Below, in pieces: positions 51,223 through 59,946 of a stretch of 64,000 bases of DNA; the first letter of the stretch is position 1; every line of letters starts with the position of its first letter. The stretch covers positions 19,965 to 83,964 of the forward strand of contig NZ_JBBMFC010000016.1 of the NCBI RefSeq assembly GCF_040096225.1. Reading direction: 5' to 3'. The position numbers were made by a program, and so were the translations under genes. Origin of the DNA: Hominiventricola aquisgranensis. Lineage in GTDB: Bacteria; Bacillota; Clostridia; Lachnospirales; Lachnospiraceae. The notes beneath the pieces are model-generated. The model had not been told where the DNA came from. It made no database searches and saw only the letters and a list, made by a program, of their open reading frames with translations.

Positions 51223-51650
51223 GGCATTCCCTCCGTTCTCTCCATGCCAAGCTTCACAAGGTCGATCAGGCGCTTCATCTGATGATTCAGATACAGATAT
51301 CCCATCAGTGCCTCAAAGCCCGTAGCGTGGCGATAATCGTGCATGGTCGCATGTTTTGCCATGCTGACCGTCTTGGCATTGCGTCCTCTCTTATAGACTG
51401 CCAGTTCTTCTTCTGTCAGATCTTCAAGGATGGCTTCCATCATAGCTGCCTGGGCAGATGCCTTTACATAGGTACTTGTTTTCTTATGAAGTGCGTTGGC
51501 CTGCCGGTTTCCCTGGCCGACCACCGCGGTACGAATCACCAGTTCATAGATCCCGTCACCAATATACGCCAGCACCAGCGGCGAATAGGATTTAACATCT
51601 ACGTCCGGCAGTTCAAACTGTTCTTTTAGATAAGTTAAGCTCTCTTCCAT
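51219..51650 (-). CDS. mrnC: Mini-ribonuclease III
   Basis: 143 residues, a stand-alone RNase III catalytic domain without the double-strand RNA-binding domain. SPLVLAYIGDGIYELVIRTA holds the acidic catalytic cluster, and ATGFEALMGYLYL the second. Matures 23S rRNA ends. It overlaps cysS by 16 bases and rlmB by four, so the three are translated as a coupled operon. Confidence 0.95.
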   Translation of the reverse strand: MEESLTYLKEQFELPDVDVKSYSPLVLAYIGDGIYELVIRTAVVGQGNRQANALHKKTSTYVKASAQAAMMEAILEDLTEEELAVYKRGRNAKTVSMAKHATMHDYRHATGFEALMGYLYLNHQMKRLIDLVKLGMERTEGMP

Positions 51651-53044
51651 TTTACTCCTTCACGGGTATCTTCCAGAATGATGCCCTTCTCCAGAAGCTC
51701 ATTACGGATCTCATCAGCTCTTGCAAAGTTCTTTGCCTTTCTTGCGTTCTGACGCTCCTGAATCAGATTCTCAATATCTGCATCCAGCAGTTCTGCCTTC
51801 TTCTCAGTGATCAGTCCAAGAATATCGCACAGATCCTGGATCATTTTCTTCAAAGCATCCACAAATGCTTTGCTGCTTCCTTCTCCTGCATTGGTATTTG
51901 CAAATTTAACCAGATCAAATATAGCTGCAATGGCATCAGCTGTATTGAAGTCATCATCCATAGCCTCATCGAAATTCTCCTGGAATTTCTTAGCCTCTTC
52001 CACCTTCAGAGTTTCCTCCTCCGTCAGTTCCTGTGCAGATGCATGCTCAGAGAGGAATTTCAGATTATCGACAGCAGTCTGGATACGCTCCAGAGCACTT
52101 CTGGAAGACTCCATCAGCTCTGCACTGAAATTCAGCGGACTTCTGTAATGTGCGTTCAGCATGAAGAAACGAAGCACCTGCAGATCATATTTCTCGCTGA
52201 TTTCACGAACGGTAAAGAAGTTGCCCAGAGATTTGGACATCTTGCGGTTATCAATGTTCAGGAATGCATTGTGCATCCAGTAATGAGAGAACTCCTTGCC
52301 ACTGCAAGCCTCGCTCTGTGCGATCTCGTTCTCATGATGCGGGAAGATCAGATCCTCTCCGCCGCCGTGGATGTCGATCTGCTCGCCCAGATATTTCTTG
52401 GACATGACAGAGCACTCAATGTGCCAGCCTGGACGACCCTGTCCCCACGGGGACTCCCAGTACGGCTCTCCTTCTTTTTTCGGCTTCCACAACACAAAAT
52501 CCAGCGGATCTTCCTTCTCATCCTTACCAGATACTAAAAGAGAACGCTTGCCGCCTTCCAGTTCATCAATATTTTTATGAGAAAGCTTTCCATACTCAGC
52601 AAATTTACGGGTACGATAATAAACCGTTCCATTTACTGCATACGCATAACCTTTTTCGATCAGTGTGGAGATCATATCGATCATTCCATCAATCTCCTGA
52701 GTTGCCAGCGGATGGGTGGTAGCCGGTTTGATGTTCATGCCAGCCATGTCCTTCTTGCACTCTGCAATATATCTCTGAGAGATCTCCTCTGCTGATACAC
52801 CCTCTTCATTGGCTTTTTTGATGATCTTGTCATCCACGTCAGTAAAGTTGGATACAAAGTTCACATCATACCCTTTTGCTTCCAGATAACGGCGAACCGT
52901 ATCAAATACGATCATTGGTCTGGCATTTCCAATATGAATAAAGTTATACACGGTCGGACCGCATACATACATGCGGACCTTACCATCTTCCAGAGGAATG
53001 AAATCCTCCTTTTTTCTTGTCAGTGTGTTATAAATGCGAATCAT
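51635..53044 (-). CDS. cysS: cysteinyl-tRNA synthetase
   Basis: 469 residues, class I. YVCGPTVYNFIHIGNARP contains zinc-ligand Cys28 and the HIGN form of HIGH. The remaining zinc ligands fit HIECSVMSKK and HHENEIAQSEA. The KMSKS loop is intact (NRKMSKSLGNF). First gene of cysS-mrnC-rlmB. Confidence 0.97.
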   Translation of the reverse strand: MIRIYNTLTRKKEDFIPLEDGKVRMYVCGPTVYNFIHIGNARPMIVFDTVRRYLEAKGYDVNFVSNFTDVDDKIIKKANEEGVSAEEISQRYIAECKKDMAGMNIKPATTHPLATQEIDGMIDMISTLIEKGYAYAVNGTVYYRTRKFAEYGKLSHKNIDELEGGKRSLLVSGKDEKEDPLDFVLWKPKKEGEPYWESPWGQGRPGWHIECSVMSKKYLGEQIDIHGGGEDLIFPHHENEIAQSEACSGKEFSHYWMHNAFLNIDNRKMSKSLGNFFTVREISEKYDLQVLRFFMLNAHYRSPLNFSAELMESSRSALERIQTAVDNLKFLSEHASAQELTEEETLKVEEAKKFQENFDEAMDDDFNTADAIAAIFDLVKFANTNAGEGSSKAFVDALKKMIQDLCDILGLITEKKAELLDADIENLIQERQNARKAKNFARADEIRNELLEKGIILEDTREGVKWKRA

Positions 53045-53139
53045 TATGGTCTCTCCTCTTTCTTTTCTACGGACACATTAATCACTTAAAACAGAATAAT
53101 CAAAAAAAATGTGGATGTCAATATTCTCTTTCCTGTATC

Positions 53140-53991
53140 CTATACTACTTCCGACAGGCATATCCTAAAGCTCTCAAAAATCATAGCCGTTAGTTCCCCT
53201 ACCGTCAGTTCCAAATCTATCTGTACTGGTACTTCTTCCAATTTTTCCGCCTTGCTGCTGTTCGATCCCATCCTCCAGCAGAAATATCCGTTATTTTCTT
53301 CTATCACTTCATCCTTCACGTGAAGCCAGATCGTCTTCTCTTCTCTGGAAGAAGTAAGCCTTAACATCTGCTCCACATTGGTGATCCGTGCCATAAATGG
53401 CGGCATCTCATCCATAGGAGCTTCCCCCACTTCCGCCAGATGCTCTGCCTTCAGATTTTCCATATAACGGGCATCTCGCTTACAGAATAACTGATATCTT
53501 GATGCCAGATACCGGTTCTGTCCATCTGCATCTAAATGCGTCACCCTCATAGGTAACTCGGTGAATGGACTGATCCACACAAAATCAAATGGTGTGTAGA
53601 TGCTTTCACTGGCAGGCATCAGGAAGGTAAATGGCATCTTGTCTGCTGCCATCTGTTGAAGTGCCGTCTCCAACAGCAATCGCATATATCCTCTGTGCCG
53701 ATAATCCTTCAATGTTGCCACTGCCACAATATAATTGGACGAGACTTCATATCCATTGACGATCATTGTATACGGATTCAGATGCACCATGGATACATAC
53801 TGTTCATCCTCCCACAATGCATAGATCTGATTATCCCGGATCTTGTATTCATAATAAAAATCCACAAACTTCTGACTGTCTTCCGAGAAAACCGTCTGAT
53901 ACAATGTCCTTGTTTTCTGTCGTTCTTCTTTTGTCAACAACATAGGTTCCGGCATCTCATGTTCTTCCAGTTCTCTTATTTCCGCTGGCAT
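53140..53991 (-). CDS. GNAT-type N-acetyltransferase, Eis-like with SCP2-like C-terminus
   Basis: 283 residues. The N-terminal GNAT core includes SSNYIVAVATLKDYRHRGYM (acetyl-CoA-binding RHRGY) and continues with RLLLETALQQM. A second half (about 150-283) with PFDFVWISPF and LTVGELTAMIFE resembles the Eis-like enhanced-intracellular-survival fold ending in a sterol-carrier-like domain. Substrate unknown. I use the ATG at 53991 with AGGGG eight bases upstream; a GTG nine bases earlier is an alternative. Overlaps ispF by 16 bases and is probably cotranscribed with it. Confidence 0.82.
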   Translation of the reverse strand: MPAEIRELEEHEMPEPMLLTKEERQKTRTLYQTVFSEDSQKFVDFYYEYKIRDNQIYALWEDEQYVSMVHLNPYTMIVNGYEVSSNYIVAVATLKDYRHRGYMRLLLETALQQMAADKMPFTFLMPASESIYTPFDFVWISPFTELPMRVTHLDADGQNRYLASRYQLFCKRDARYMENLKAEHLAEVGEAPMDEMPPFMARITNVEQMLRLTSSREEKTIWLHVKDEVIEENNGYFCWRMGSNSSKAEKLEEVPVQIDLELTVGELTAMIFESFRICLSEVV

Positions 53992-54521
53992 CCGCAACAC
54001 CCCTCACAGCTTCTTCTGGTTGCCGCAATATCCTCATCAATATAAGCAGTGATCGGCATCAGCGAACAGATTGCCTGAGAAGAGATTCCTTCACCAGTTC
54101 CGGTAAATCCAAGTCCCTCTTCTGTAGTCGCCTTGATATTTACCTGACTCTCATCAATATGCAAGGTCTCCGCTACATTTTTTACCATCTGTGGAATATG
54201 TGGAGCCATCTTCGGACGTTGTGCAATGATTGTTGCATCCAGATTCACGATCTGATAATTATGTTCCTCCAGTAGTTCTCCCACATGCTCCAGCAGTTTG
54301 ATACTGGAAATACCTTTATATTTATCGTCTGTATCTGGGAAATGCTTACCAATATCTCCCAGTGCAGCAGCTCCCAGCAGTGCATCCATAATTGCATGTA
54401 AAAGCACATCTGCATCCGAATGTCCCAGAAGCCCCTTTTCATAAGGAATTGTAACTCCGCCAAGAATCAGATCACGTCCCTCTACCAGACGGTGTACATC
54501 GTAACCCATTCCAACACGCAT
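53976..54521 (-). CDS. ispF: 2-C-methyl-D-erythritol 2,4-cyclodiphosphate synthase
   Basis: MEP-pathway enzyme of isoprenoid synthesis. Metal ligands are Asp8 and His10 (GYDVHRL) and His42-type in LLGHSDADVLLHAIMDA region (LGHSDADV). The C-terminal GLGFTGTGEGISSQAI is canonical. At 181 residues it is longer than the usual 157-160. The extra tail (AYIDEDIAATRRSCEGCCGC and QRK) is cysteine-rich, overlaps the start of the GNAT gene, and may have arisen by loss of an earlier stop. Confidence 0.96.
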   Translation of the reverse strand: MRVGMGYDVHRLVEGRDLILGGVTIPYEKGLLGHSDADVLLHAIMDALLGAAALGDIGKHFPDTDDKYKGISSIKLLEHVGELLEEHNYQIVNLDATIIAQRPKMAPHIPQMVKNVAETLHIDESQVNIKATTEEGLGFTGTGEGISSQAICSLMPITAYIDEDIAATRRSCEGCCGCQRK

Positions 54522-54535
54522 GGTCGTTCCTCCTT

Positions 54536-55399
54536 CTAAATACTACTCATTTTTACCCAATCAACTGGAATTACATCTATTTTTTCTTCCACTTCCTGAT
54601 TGATCCATTTATTCGGTGCTATCACTGTTTTTTCTTTATTCTGATTTAACCAGGCTCCCCACCAGCTGAATGAACTGTTTGCAACAATATTATGTTTGCA
54701 CAGACTCATAAGCTGCATATCCCTGAAACTATCTTTCCCACTGTTTCCTTCCACGATTACGCAATCATCTTCCGGAAAATTATTTTTTGCCCACTCAATA
54801 TCATTTGAAAAAATATAGAACTTTGCTTTTCCCCTATATTTTTCCCTAAAAAACTGCATTGCCTGTTCATAATAATGCGGTGTACATATTCCCTGCAAAT
54901 AAGAATAGTTCAGATAATCTCCACGTCTTACATGAACGCTTACAGAATAATTCTGACTGATCTGCTCCGCATAACGTTTCTGAACATCTGTATTGAATTC
55001 AGGAAATCGATAGGTGTTCAGAATCTTGTCCTTAATATCCGCAAAATACCGTTCACTTTGCCAGAACCCTTCCAGATAGTAGCCATCCATCTTCAGAACC
55101 TGTTCGTCGAAAACATAAGATTCATTACTGTAAAATGTTTTTTTACAAAAAGGCATCTTCTTCAGAAAATTTGTCAGATGATTCTCTTTACGATATCCAA
55201 GCGATTTAATTTCTCTCACGCTGGCATATGGACACTCTATCCCAAATACACGATCAAGCTCAAAATCATTGTGCACATGATGTTCCGCATATTTCGTCAC
55301 ATCAATTTTCACTTCCCGGCCCAGACTTTCCTGTTTCAGTGCAAGTGCATACTGAAACATCTGGTTTCCAAGCCCACCATCGATCCAAATGATATTCAT
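54536..55399 (-). CDS. alpha-1,2-fucosyltransferase (GT11)
   Basis: 287 residues. MNIIWIDGGLGNQMFQYALA is the GT11 N-terminus, VSVHVRRGDYLNYSYL carries the HxRRGDY GDP-fucose motif, and NIVANSSFSWWGAWLN the third motif. It transfers fucose to a terminal galactose to give H-antigen-like ends on a surface glycan or O-antigen-like polymer. AT-rich compared with ispF and thrS around it, and separated by a tRNA from the flippase cluster, so likely acquired. Confidence 0.92.
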   Translation of the reverse strand: MNIIWIDGGLGNQMFQYALALKQESLGREVKIDVTKYAEHHVHNDFELDRVFGIECPYASVREIKSLGYRKENHLTNFLKKMPFCKKTFYSNESYVFDEQVLKMDGYYLEGFWQSERYFADIKDKILNTYRFPEFNTDVQKRYAEQISQNYSVSVHVRRGDYLNYSYLQGICTPHYYEQAMQFFREKYRGKAKFYIFSNDIEWAKNNFPEDDCVIVEGNSGKDSFRDMQLMSLCKHNIVANSSFSWWGAWLNQNKEKTVIAPNKWINQEVEEKIDVIPVDWVKMSSI

Positions 55400-55417
55400 G
55401 AATTTATCTCCGTATAC

Positions 55418-55453
55418 AAAAATAGCTTCCTAAAGTCTTAACCTTAGGAAGCT
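55418..55453 (-). terminator. terminator after tRNA-Met
   Basis: Perfect AGCTTCCTAA/TTAGGAAGCT stem with a ten-base loop followed by ATTTTTG on the minus strand. Confidence 0.85.
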
Positions 55454-55457
55454 GTAG

Positions 55458-55531
55458 TAGCGAGAGGGGGATTCGAACCCTCGACACCACGGGTATGAAC
55501 CGTGTGCTCTAGCCAACTGAGCTATCTCGCC
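55458..55531 (-). tRNA. tRNA-Met (anticodon CAT, elongator type)
   Basis: 74 nucleotides: acceptor GGCGAGA/TCTCGCT (first pair G-T), D-arm GCTC/GAGC, anticodon arm CACGG-TTCATAC-CCGTG and T-loop TTCGAAT. Anticodon CAT. Overall sequence resembles elongator tRNA-Met of Clostridia; tRNA-Ile2 with a modified C34 is the less likely alternative. CCA is not encoded. Confidence 0.9.
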
Positions 55532-55563
55532 ATATGAGTCGGTGTCTCGCAACCGACTCCGTT

Positions 55564-55592
55564 ATCTTACCAAAAGATCTTCCAGTTGTCAA
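55564..55592 (-). promoter_or_regulatory. promoter of tRNA-Met
   Basis: Minus-strand -35 TTGACA (55587-55592), a 17-base spacer and -10 TAAGAT (55564-55569), about 32 bases before the tRNA. Confidence 0.8.
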
Positions 55593-55611
55593 CAACTTTT
55601 TACAACTTTTT

Positions 55612-57546
55612 TTATTTTTCTTCAGAAACCTCTTTGACACGATTTACTTTCGTTTCAATCTCTTTCTGAATATCAGAGATAAATGCATCCAGACTCTTAG
55701 TTCCCTCATCACCAGCAGCACGGCTTCTGACTGCGACAGTTCCGTCTTCTTCCTCTTTCTGGCCTACGACCAGCATATACGGAATCTTTGCCTGCTGAGC
55801 CTCACGAATCTTGTATCCGATCTTCTCAGATCTGGTATCCAGCTCTACACGAATGCCTGCCTCGTCCAGCTTTTTCTTTACATTCTCTGCGTAATCCATA
55901 TATTTTTCAGAGATCGGCAGTACTTTTACCTGTACCGGAGCCAGCCAGGTCGGGAATGCTCCTGCAAAATGCTCAATCAGAATACCGATAAATCTCTCAA
56001 TGGAACCAAATACAACACGATGGATCATGATCGGACGATGTTTCTCTCCATCTGCTCCGATGTATTCCAGTTCAAATCTCTGCGGAAGCTGGAAATCAAG
56101 CTGGATCGTACCACACTGCCAGGTTCTGCCGATACAGTCTACCAGATGGAAGTCGATCTTCGGACCATAGAATGCGCCGTCTCCCTCGTTTACTACATAC
56201 GGAAGTCCGATCTCGTCCAGAGCACTTCTCAGTCCCTCTGTTGCCATCTCCCAGTCTTCGTCGCTTCCCATGGAATCTTCTGGTCTGGTGGACAGCTCTA
56301 CATGATACTCAAATCCAAACAGAGAATATACCTCATTGATCAGGGCAACAACGCCTTTGATCTCATCTTTGATCTGATCCGGTGTCATGAAGATATGAGC
56401 ATCATCCTGCGTAAAGCAGCGAACTCTCATAAGACCATGAAGCTGGCCGGATTTCTCATGACGGTGAACCAGACCCAGCTCACCTACACGAAGCGGCAGG
56501 TCACGGTAAGAACGCGGTTCAGATGCATATACAAGAACACCGCCTGGGCAGTTCATCGGTTTGATCGCATAATCTTCACCATCAATTACCGTTGTATACA
56601 TATTGTTTTTGTAGTGATCCCAGTGTCCGGAAGTCTCCCAGAGACTTCTGTTGAGGATGATCGGGGTGGATACCTCTACATAGCCTGCTTTCTTATGGAT
56701 CTGTCTCCAGTAATCAAGCAGTGTATTTTTCAGAACCATTCCCTTCGGAAGGAAGAACGGGAATCCCGGTCCTGCCTCATGCATCATGAAAAGACCCAGC
56801 TCTTTTCCGAGCTTTCTGTGGTCACGTTTCTTAGCCTCTTCCATCATGGTGATGTAAGCTTCCAGCTCTTCTTTCTTGCCAAATGCAGTTGCATAGAGAC
56901 GGGTCAGCATCTTGTTGTGCTCATCACCTCTCCAATAAGCACCTGCAAGGCTCATGATCTTGAATGCTTTACCAACACCCTTGGTGCTCATCAAATGCGG
57001 TCCTGCACACAGGTCAACGAATTCTCCCTGGCTGTAAAAGCTGATTTCTTCACCTTCCGGCAGATCCTCAATCAGTTCTACTTTATACGGCTCGCCTTTT
57101 TCTTTCATGAAAGCAATCGCATCTTCTCTGGATTTTGTGAAACGCTCAATCTTCAGATCCTCTTTAATAATCTTTTTCATCTCTGCTTCAATCTTGCCGA
57201 AATCATCACTGGTCAACGGATCCTCAAACTCCATATCATAGTAGAAACCATCTGCGATAGACGGTCCGATTGCCAGCTTGGTGTTCGGATAGAGACGTTT
57301 TACAGCTTGTGCCATCACATGGCTTGCGGTATGGCGAAGTGCTGCCAGACCTTTCTCATCCTTTGCAGTCAGGATATTCAGCTCACAATCCTGCTCCAGA
57401 ACGGTTCTCAGGTCAACGACCTCTCCATTTACCTCTCCGGCACAGGCTACACGTGCCAGACCTTCGCTCAGATCTTTTGCAATATCGATTACAGACATTG
57501 CCTGTGCATATTCTTTGACTGATCCATCTTTTAATGTAATCTTCAT
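55612..57546 (-). CDS. thrS: threonyl-tRNA synthetase
   Basis: 644 residues: TGS domain (MKITLKDGSVKEYAQAMSV), editing domain with HTASHVMAQAVKRLYPN, the class II core with motif 2 (VRCFTQDDAHIF), zinc ligands in MNCPGGVL, HRHEKSG and the later His, and an anticodon-binding domain (about 540-640). The ATG at 57546 has AGGAGG upstream; seven extra codons upstream lack a site. Controlled by the T-box riboswitch in its leader. Confidence 0.97.
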   Translation of the reverse strand: MKITLKDGSVKEYAQAMSVIDIAKDLSEGLARVACAGEVNGEVVDLRTVLEQDCELNILTAKDEKGLAALRHTASHVMAQAVKRLYPNTKLAIGPSIADGFYYDMEFEDPLTSDDFGKIEAEMKKIIKEDLKIERFTKSREDAIAFMKEKGEPYKVELIEDLPEGEEISFYSQGEFVDLCAGPHLMSTKGVGKAFKIMSLAGAYWRGDEHNKMLTRLYATAFGKKEELEAYITMMEEAKKRDHRKLGKELGLFMMHEAGPGFPFFLPKGMVLKNTLLDYWRQIHKKAGYVEVSTPIILNRSLWETSGHWDHYKNNMYTTVIDGEDYAIKPMNCPGGVLVYASEPRSYRDLPLRVGELGLVHRHEKSGQLHGLMRVRCFTQDDAHIFMTPDQIKDEIKGVVALINEVYSLFGFEYHVELSTRPEDSMGSDEDWEMATEGLRSALDEIGLPYVVNEGDGAFYGPKIDFHLVDCIGRTWQCGTIQLDFQLPQRFELEYIGADGEKHRPIMIHRVVFGSIERFIGILIEHFAGAFPTWLAPVQVKVLPISEKYMDYAENVKKKLDEAGIRVELDTRSEKIGYKIREAQQAKIPYMLVVGQKEEEDGTVAVRSRAAGDEGTKSLDAFISDIQKEIETKVNRVKEVSEEK

Positions 57547-57570
57547 CTCATTCTTCCTCCTGATCATAAA

Positions 57571-57817
57571 ATAAAAAGTCCCTGAACAGCTTGTTATTCA
57601 AAACTGTTCAGGGACGATAGACTCTTTACCGCGGTTCCACCCTTCTTGTGCTTGCACCTCTCATTTGACGATAACGGTGTCGGCCGGACTGTATTAAAGT
57701 CGCTCCAGGGTGGTGTTCATCTGATGTCCATATAAAGTGCTCGCACCTGATGCACTTCTCTCTGCATATTTTCAATCAGCTTACTGTTCCTGTCATGGTT
57801 TTATTGGTCTTCAATTG
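57571..57817 (-). promoter_or_regulatory. T-box riboswitch of thrS
   Basis: The minus strand carries the T-box core GGGTGGAACCGCGG (57629-57642). It is followed by a terminator GTCCCTGAACAG/CTGTTCAGGGAC with T-run (57571-57616). About 170 bases of stem-I sequence precede the core. ACC in GAACACCACCC near 57708-57718 is a plausible threonine specifier. Uncharged tRNA-Thr is expected to favour the antiterminator and thrS expression. Confidence 0.93.
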
Positions 57818-57823
57818 GCTCTT

Positions 57824-57851
57824 ATTATAACATGTATGAAAATGGTGTCAA
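57824..57851 (-). promoter_or_regulatory. promoter of the thrS leader
   Basis: Minus-strand -35 TTGACA (57846-57851), a 16-base spacer and TATAAT (57824-57829). The -35 includes the stop codon of the flippase gene upstream. Confidence 0.85.
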
Positions 57852-59368
57852 GGCTTCTTTTTAAGTAATCTGTCCAAAGGTCTTGTCACCAGTTTCTTTT
57901 CCGTCTCATTTAATCCAAGCATCCACATAAATACAGTAAATACTGCCATATAAGCAATTCCCTGACCAATCAGAGCTGCAAATCCTGTACTCGGGAAAAA
58001 GTGCTGCAATAATATCTCTATGATAATAATGGGAACAAATGCCGGTACAAACTTCAAAATCTGTACCCAGTAATATCTCATATCCAGACCGACATTTTTA
58101 TGATAATAGATATTCATTACAATGCAGTCAAAAATAATCAATGTAATTGCTGTTCCAATTGCCGCTCCCTGAGCACCCCAGTATCTGATACACGGAATAC
58201 TGATAAACACATTGCAGATTGCCATCGCAAAATATACAAAAGAACGAACTTTATGCATATTTTTTGCACGCATAATCTCCAGTGTAAGATTCTGAATCAA
58301 AGGAATCGTTGCCGGTATTATCAACAGAAGTGTTATCATATAGGAATATCCATAGTCTTTTCCTGCCCACAAAGCAATAAAGTTTCTTCCAAGAAAAACA
58401 AATCCCACAACTACCATAGAAAGCAGAATAAACTGCACCCGTCCTACTTTTGTCAACAATTCAGTAAGCAGGACATTATCATCATTATCTGCAACAATCC
58501 GATTCACCTGCGGAATAAATACATTGGATATAGTTGTCGACAACTGCATATACATGGTATTCAGCTGTCCGCCAACTCCATAAATTGCAACTGCCACCGT
58601 TCCGCTGAAACGACCCAGCAACACTTTATCCACATTCCAGTTAATCTGATCAGCAATCATATTCAGACATATAAAAATGGTAAATATCCACATTTCTTTC
58701 AGAAGCCTCCACTGGAAACCCCTGAATCGAATATGGACATTCAGATTCTTAAAGCAATACCACAGACTGGATGCAAGCTTTGCAATCGTCAATCCGGTAG
58801 TAACCAGTACCATCGCTATAGAGCCATATCCCATCAACAATAATGGTAACGTAATAAACGGATTAAATAAATACTGCAGAACCCTTAATACTCTCTGAAA
58901 GATAAATGCCTCATGCGCTGTAATGAAAGAATCAATTGCTCCAGCCGGAAATGTAAGCGCCAGATTAAATACCATTAAAGCAAGTAAAATTCTTGCTTTC
59001 GGATACTCATTTGCCGTCAATCCACTTCCAAATACCATCTGAATATTCTGTACGAGAACGATTCCACAAAACATACAGATTGCTGCAATAATCAGAAAAA
59101 CTGTCAGATACATTCCATTAAAACTGGCAACTTTTTTTTCATCTCCATCTTTCTTGATTCTGGAATAGAACCTCATATATGAACTTCCGAATCCAAGGCT
59201 CAGCACATTCAGATATGACACCACTGACGCCACAAGCTGATACAGACCATATTCGCTCTGTCCCAGCAATCGGAGCATAATAGGTGTATACAAAATGCCA
59301 GATAAAATATGGATAATCTGTGCCAGATAGGAAAGAAGGACTCCTGCCTTCTTCTGATCCACCTTCAT
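57848..59368 (-). CDS. polysaccharide flippase, Wzx/MOP type
   Basis: About 506 residues with twelve to fourteen helices. The N-terminus (GVLLSYLAQIIHILSGILYT, PIMLRLLGQSEYGLYQLVAS) is typical of the PST/Wzx branch of the MOP superfamily. It moves lipid-linked sugar units across the membrane for capsule or exopolysaccharide assembly. The start ATG at 59368 overlaps the stop of the SEC-C gene as TAATG, so translation is coupled. The neighbouring acyl- and glycosyltransferases support the role. Confidence 0.9.
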   Translation of the reverse strand: MKVDQKKAGVLLSYLAQIIHILSGILYTPIMLRLLGQSEYGLYQLVASVVSYLNVLSLGFGSSYMRFYSRIKKDGDEKKVASFNGMYLTVFLIIAAICMFCGIVLVQNIQMVFGSGLTANEYPKARILLALMVFNLALTFPAGAIDSFITAHEAFIFQRVLRVLQYLFNPFITLPLLLMGYGSIAMVLVTTGLTIAKLASSLWYCFKNLNVHIRFRGFQWRLLKEMWIFTIFICLNMIADQINWNVDKVLLGRFSGTVAVAIYGVGGQLNTMYMQLSTTISNVFIPQVNRIVADNDDNVLLTELLTKVGRVQFILLSMVVVGFVFLGRNFIALWAGKDYGYSYMITLLLIIPATIPLIQNLTLEIMRAKNMHKVRSFVYFAMAICNVFISIPCIRYWGAQGAAIGTAITLIIFDCIVMNIYYHKNVGLDMRYYWVQILKFVPAFVPIIIIEILLQHFFPSTGFAALIGQGIAYMAVFTVFMWMLGLNETEKKLVTRPLDRLLKKKP

Positions 59369-59877
59369 TATGCGTGTTTCTTTCCGCAGCACTGTTTGTA
59401 TTTCTTACCACTGCCGCACGGACACGGATCGTTACGTCCAATCTTCGGTCCTTTTACGATGGTGCCGGACTTCTTCTGCTCCAGATACAGTTCATGTTTC
59501 TTCTCTTTATCGAAGATCTTGTCCCACTGCGGAAGCTCATACAGCCAATCCGCTTTTGCATCTACCATGTTCTTGTAGAGTTTCTCTTTATCAAATTTCA
59601 GACTGACAACAGTATCCTCTTCCATCTCTTCAATTGGATTAGCTTCCACAAGGCTCTCATTAATACCATCCAGGAATCCAGTCATCTCCATGATGCTTAA
59701 GCCATATTTTTCAGCCAGCTCTTTAACAGTTCCTTTTACTTCTACATCCGGCTCTTCCAGAAGCTTCTCATATACTCCCTTTTCCAGATTGAAATAATTT
59801 GCCCAGAATCTCTGAAGAGTTCCTCTGTCTTTGGTCTCATCATATGCGACTTTCTGCCATTCTTTTAATAATGCCAT
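59368..59877 (-). CDS. SEC-C metal-binding motif protein
   Basis: About 169 residues ending in a SEC-C zinc motif (GRNDPCPCGSGKKYKQCCGK), as found at the end of SecA and many small proteins. The helical N-terminal part (about 1-140, WANYFNLEKGVYEKLLEEPD) is a conserved clostridial domain with no established function. I start at the ATG 59877 (MALLKEWQ), since GGATGG is well placed for it; an ATG four codons earlier abuts its own AAAGG. It stands between glycan genes but is not obviously glycan-related. Confidence 0.85.
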   Translation of the reverse strand: MALLKEWQKVAYDETKDRGTLQRFWANYFNLEKGVYEKLLEEPDVEVKGTVKELAEKYGLSIMEMTGFLDGINESLVEANPIEEMEEDTVVSLKFDKEKLYKNMVDAKADWLYELPQWDKIFDKEKKHELYLEQKKSGTIVKGPKIGRNDPCPCGSGKKYKQCCGKKHA

Positions 59878-59946
59878 GTTTTTATCCATCCTTTACTTCT
59901 TAATACATTTTTATAAAATACTTCTCATAATATATAACATTTTCCG

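Noticed and set aside
55534..57522. 662-codon open frame on the plus strand opposite thrS
   Set aside because: It lies entirely antisense to a well-supported threonyl-tRNA synthetase gene, its translation shows no family features, and it overlaps tRNA-Met promoter sequence. It is a by-product of codon bias in thrS.
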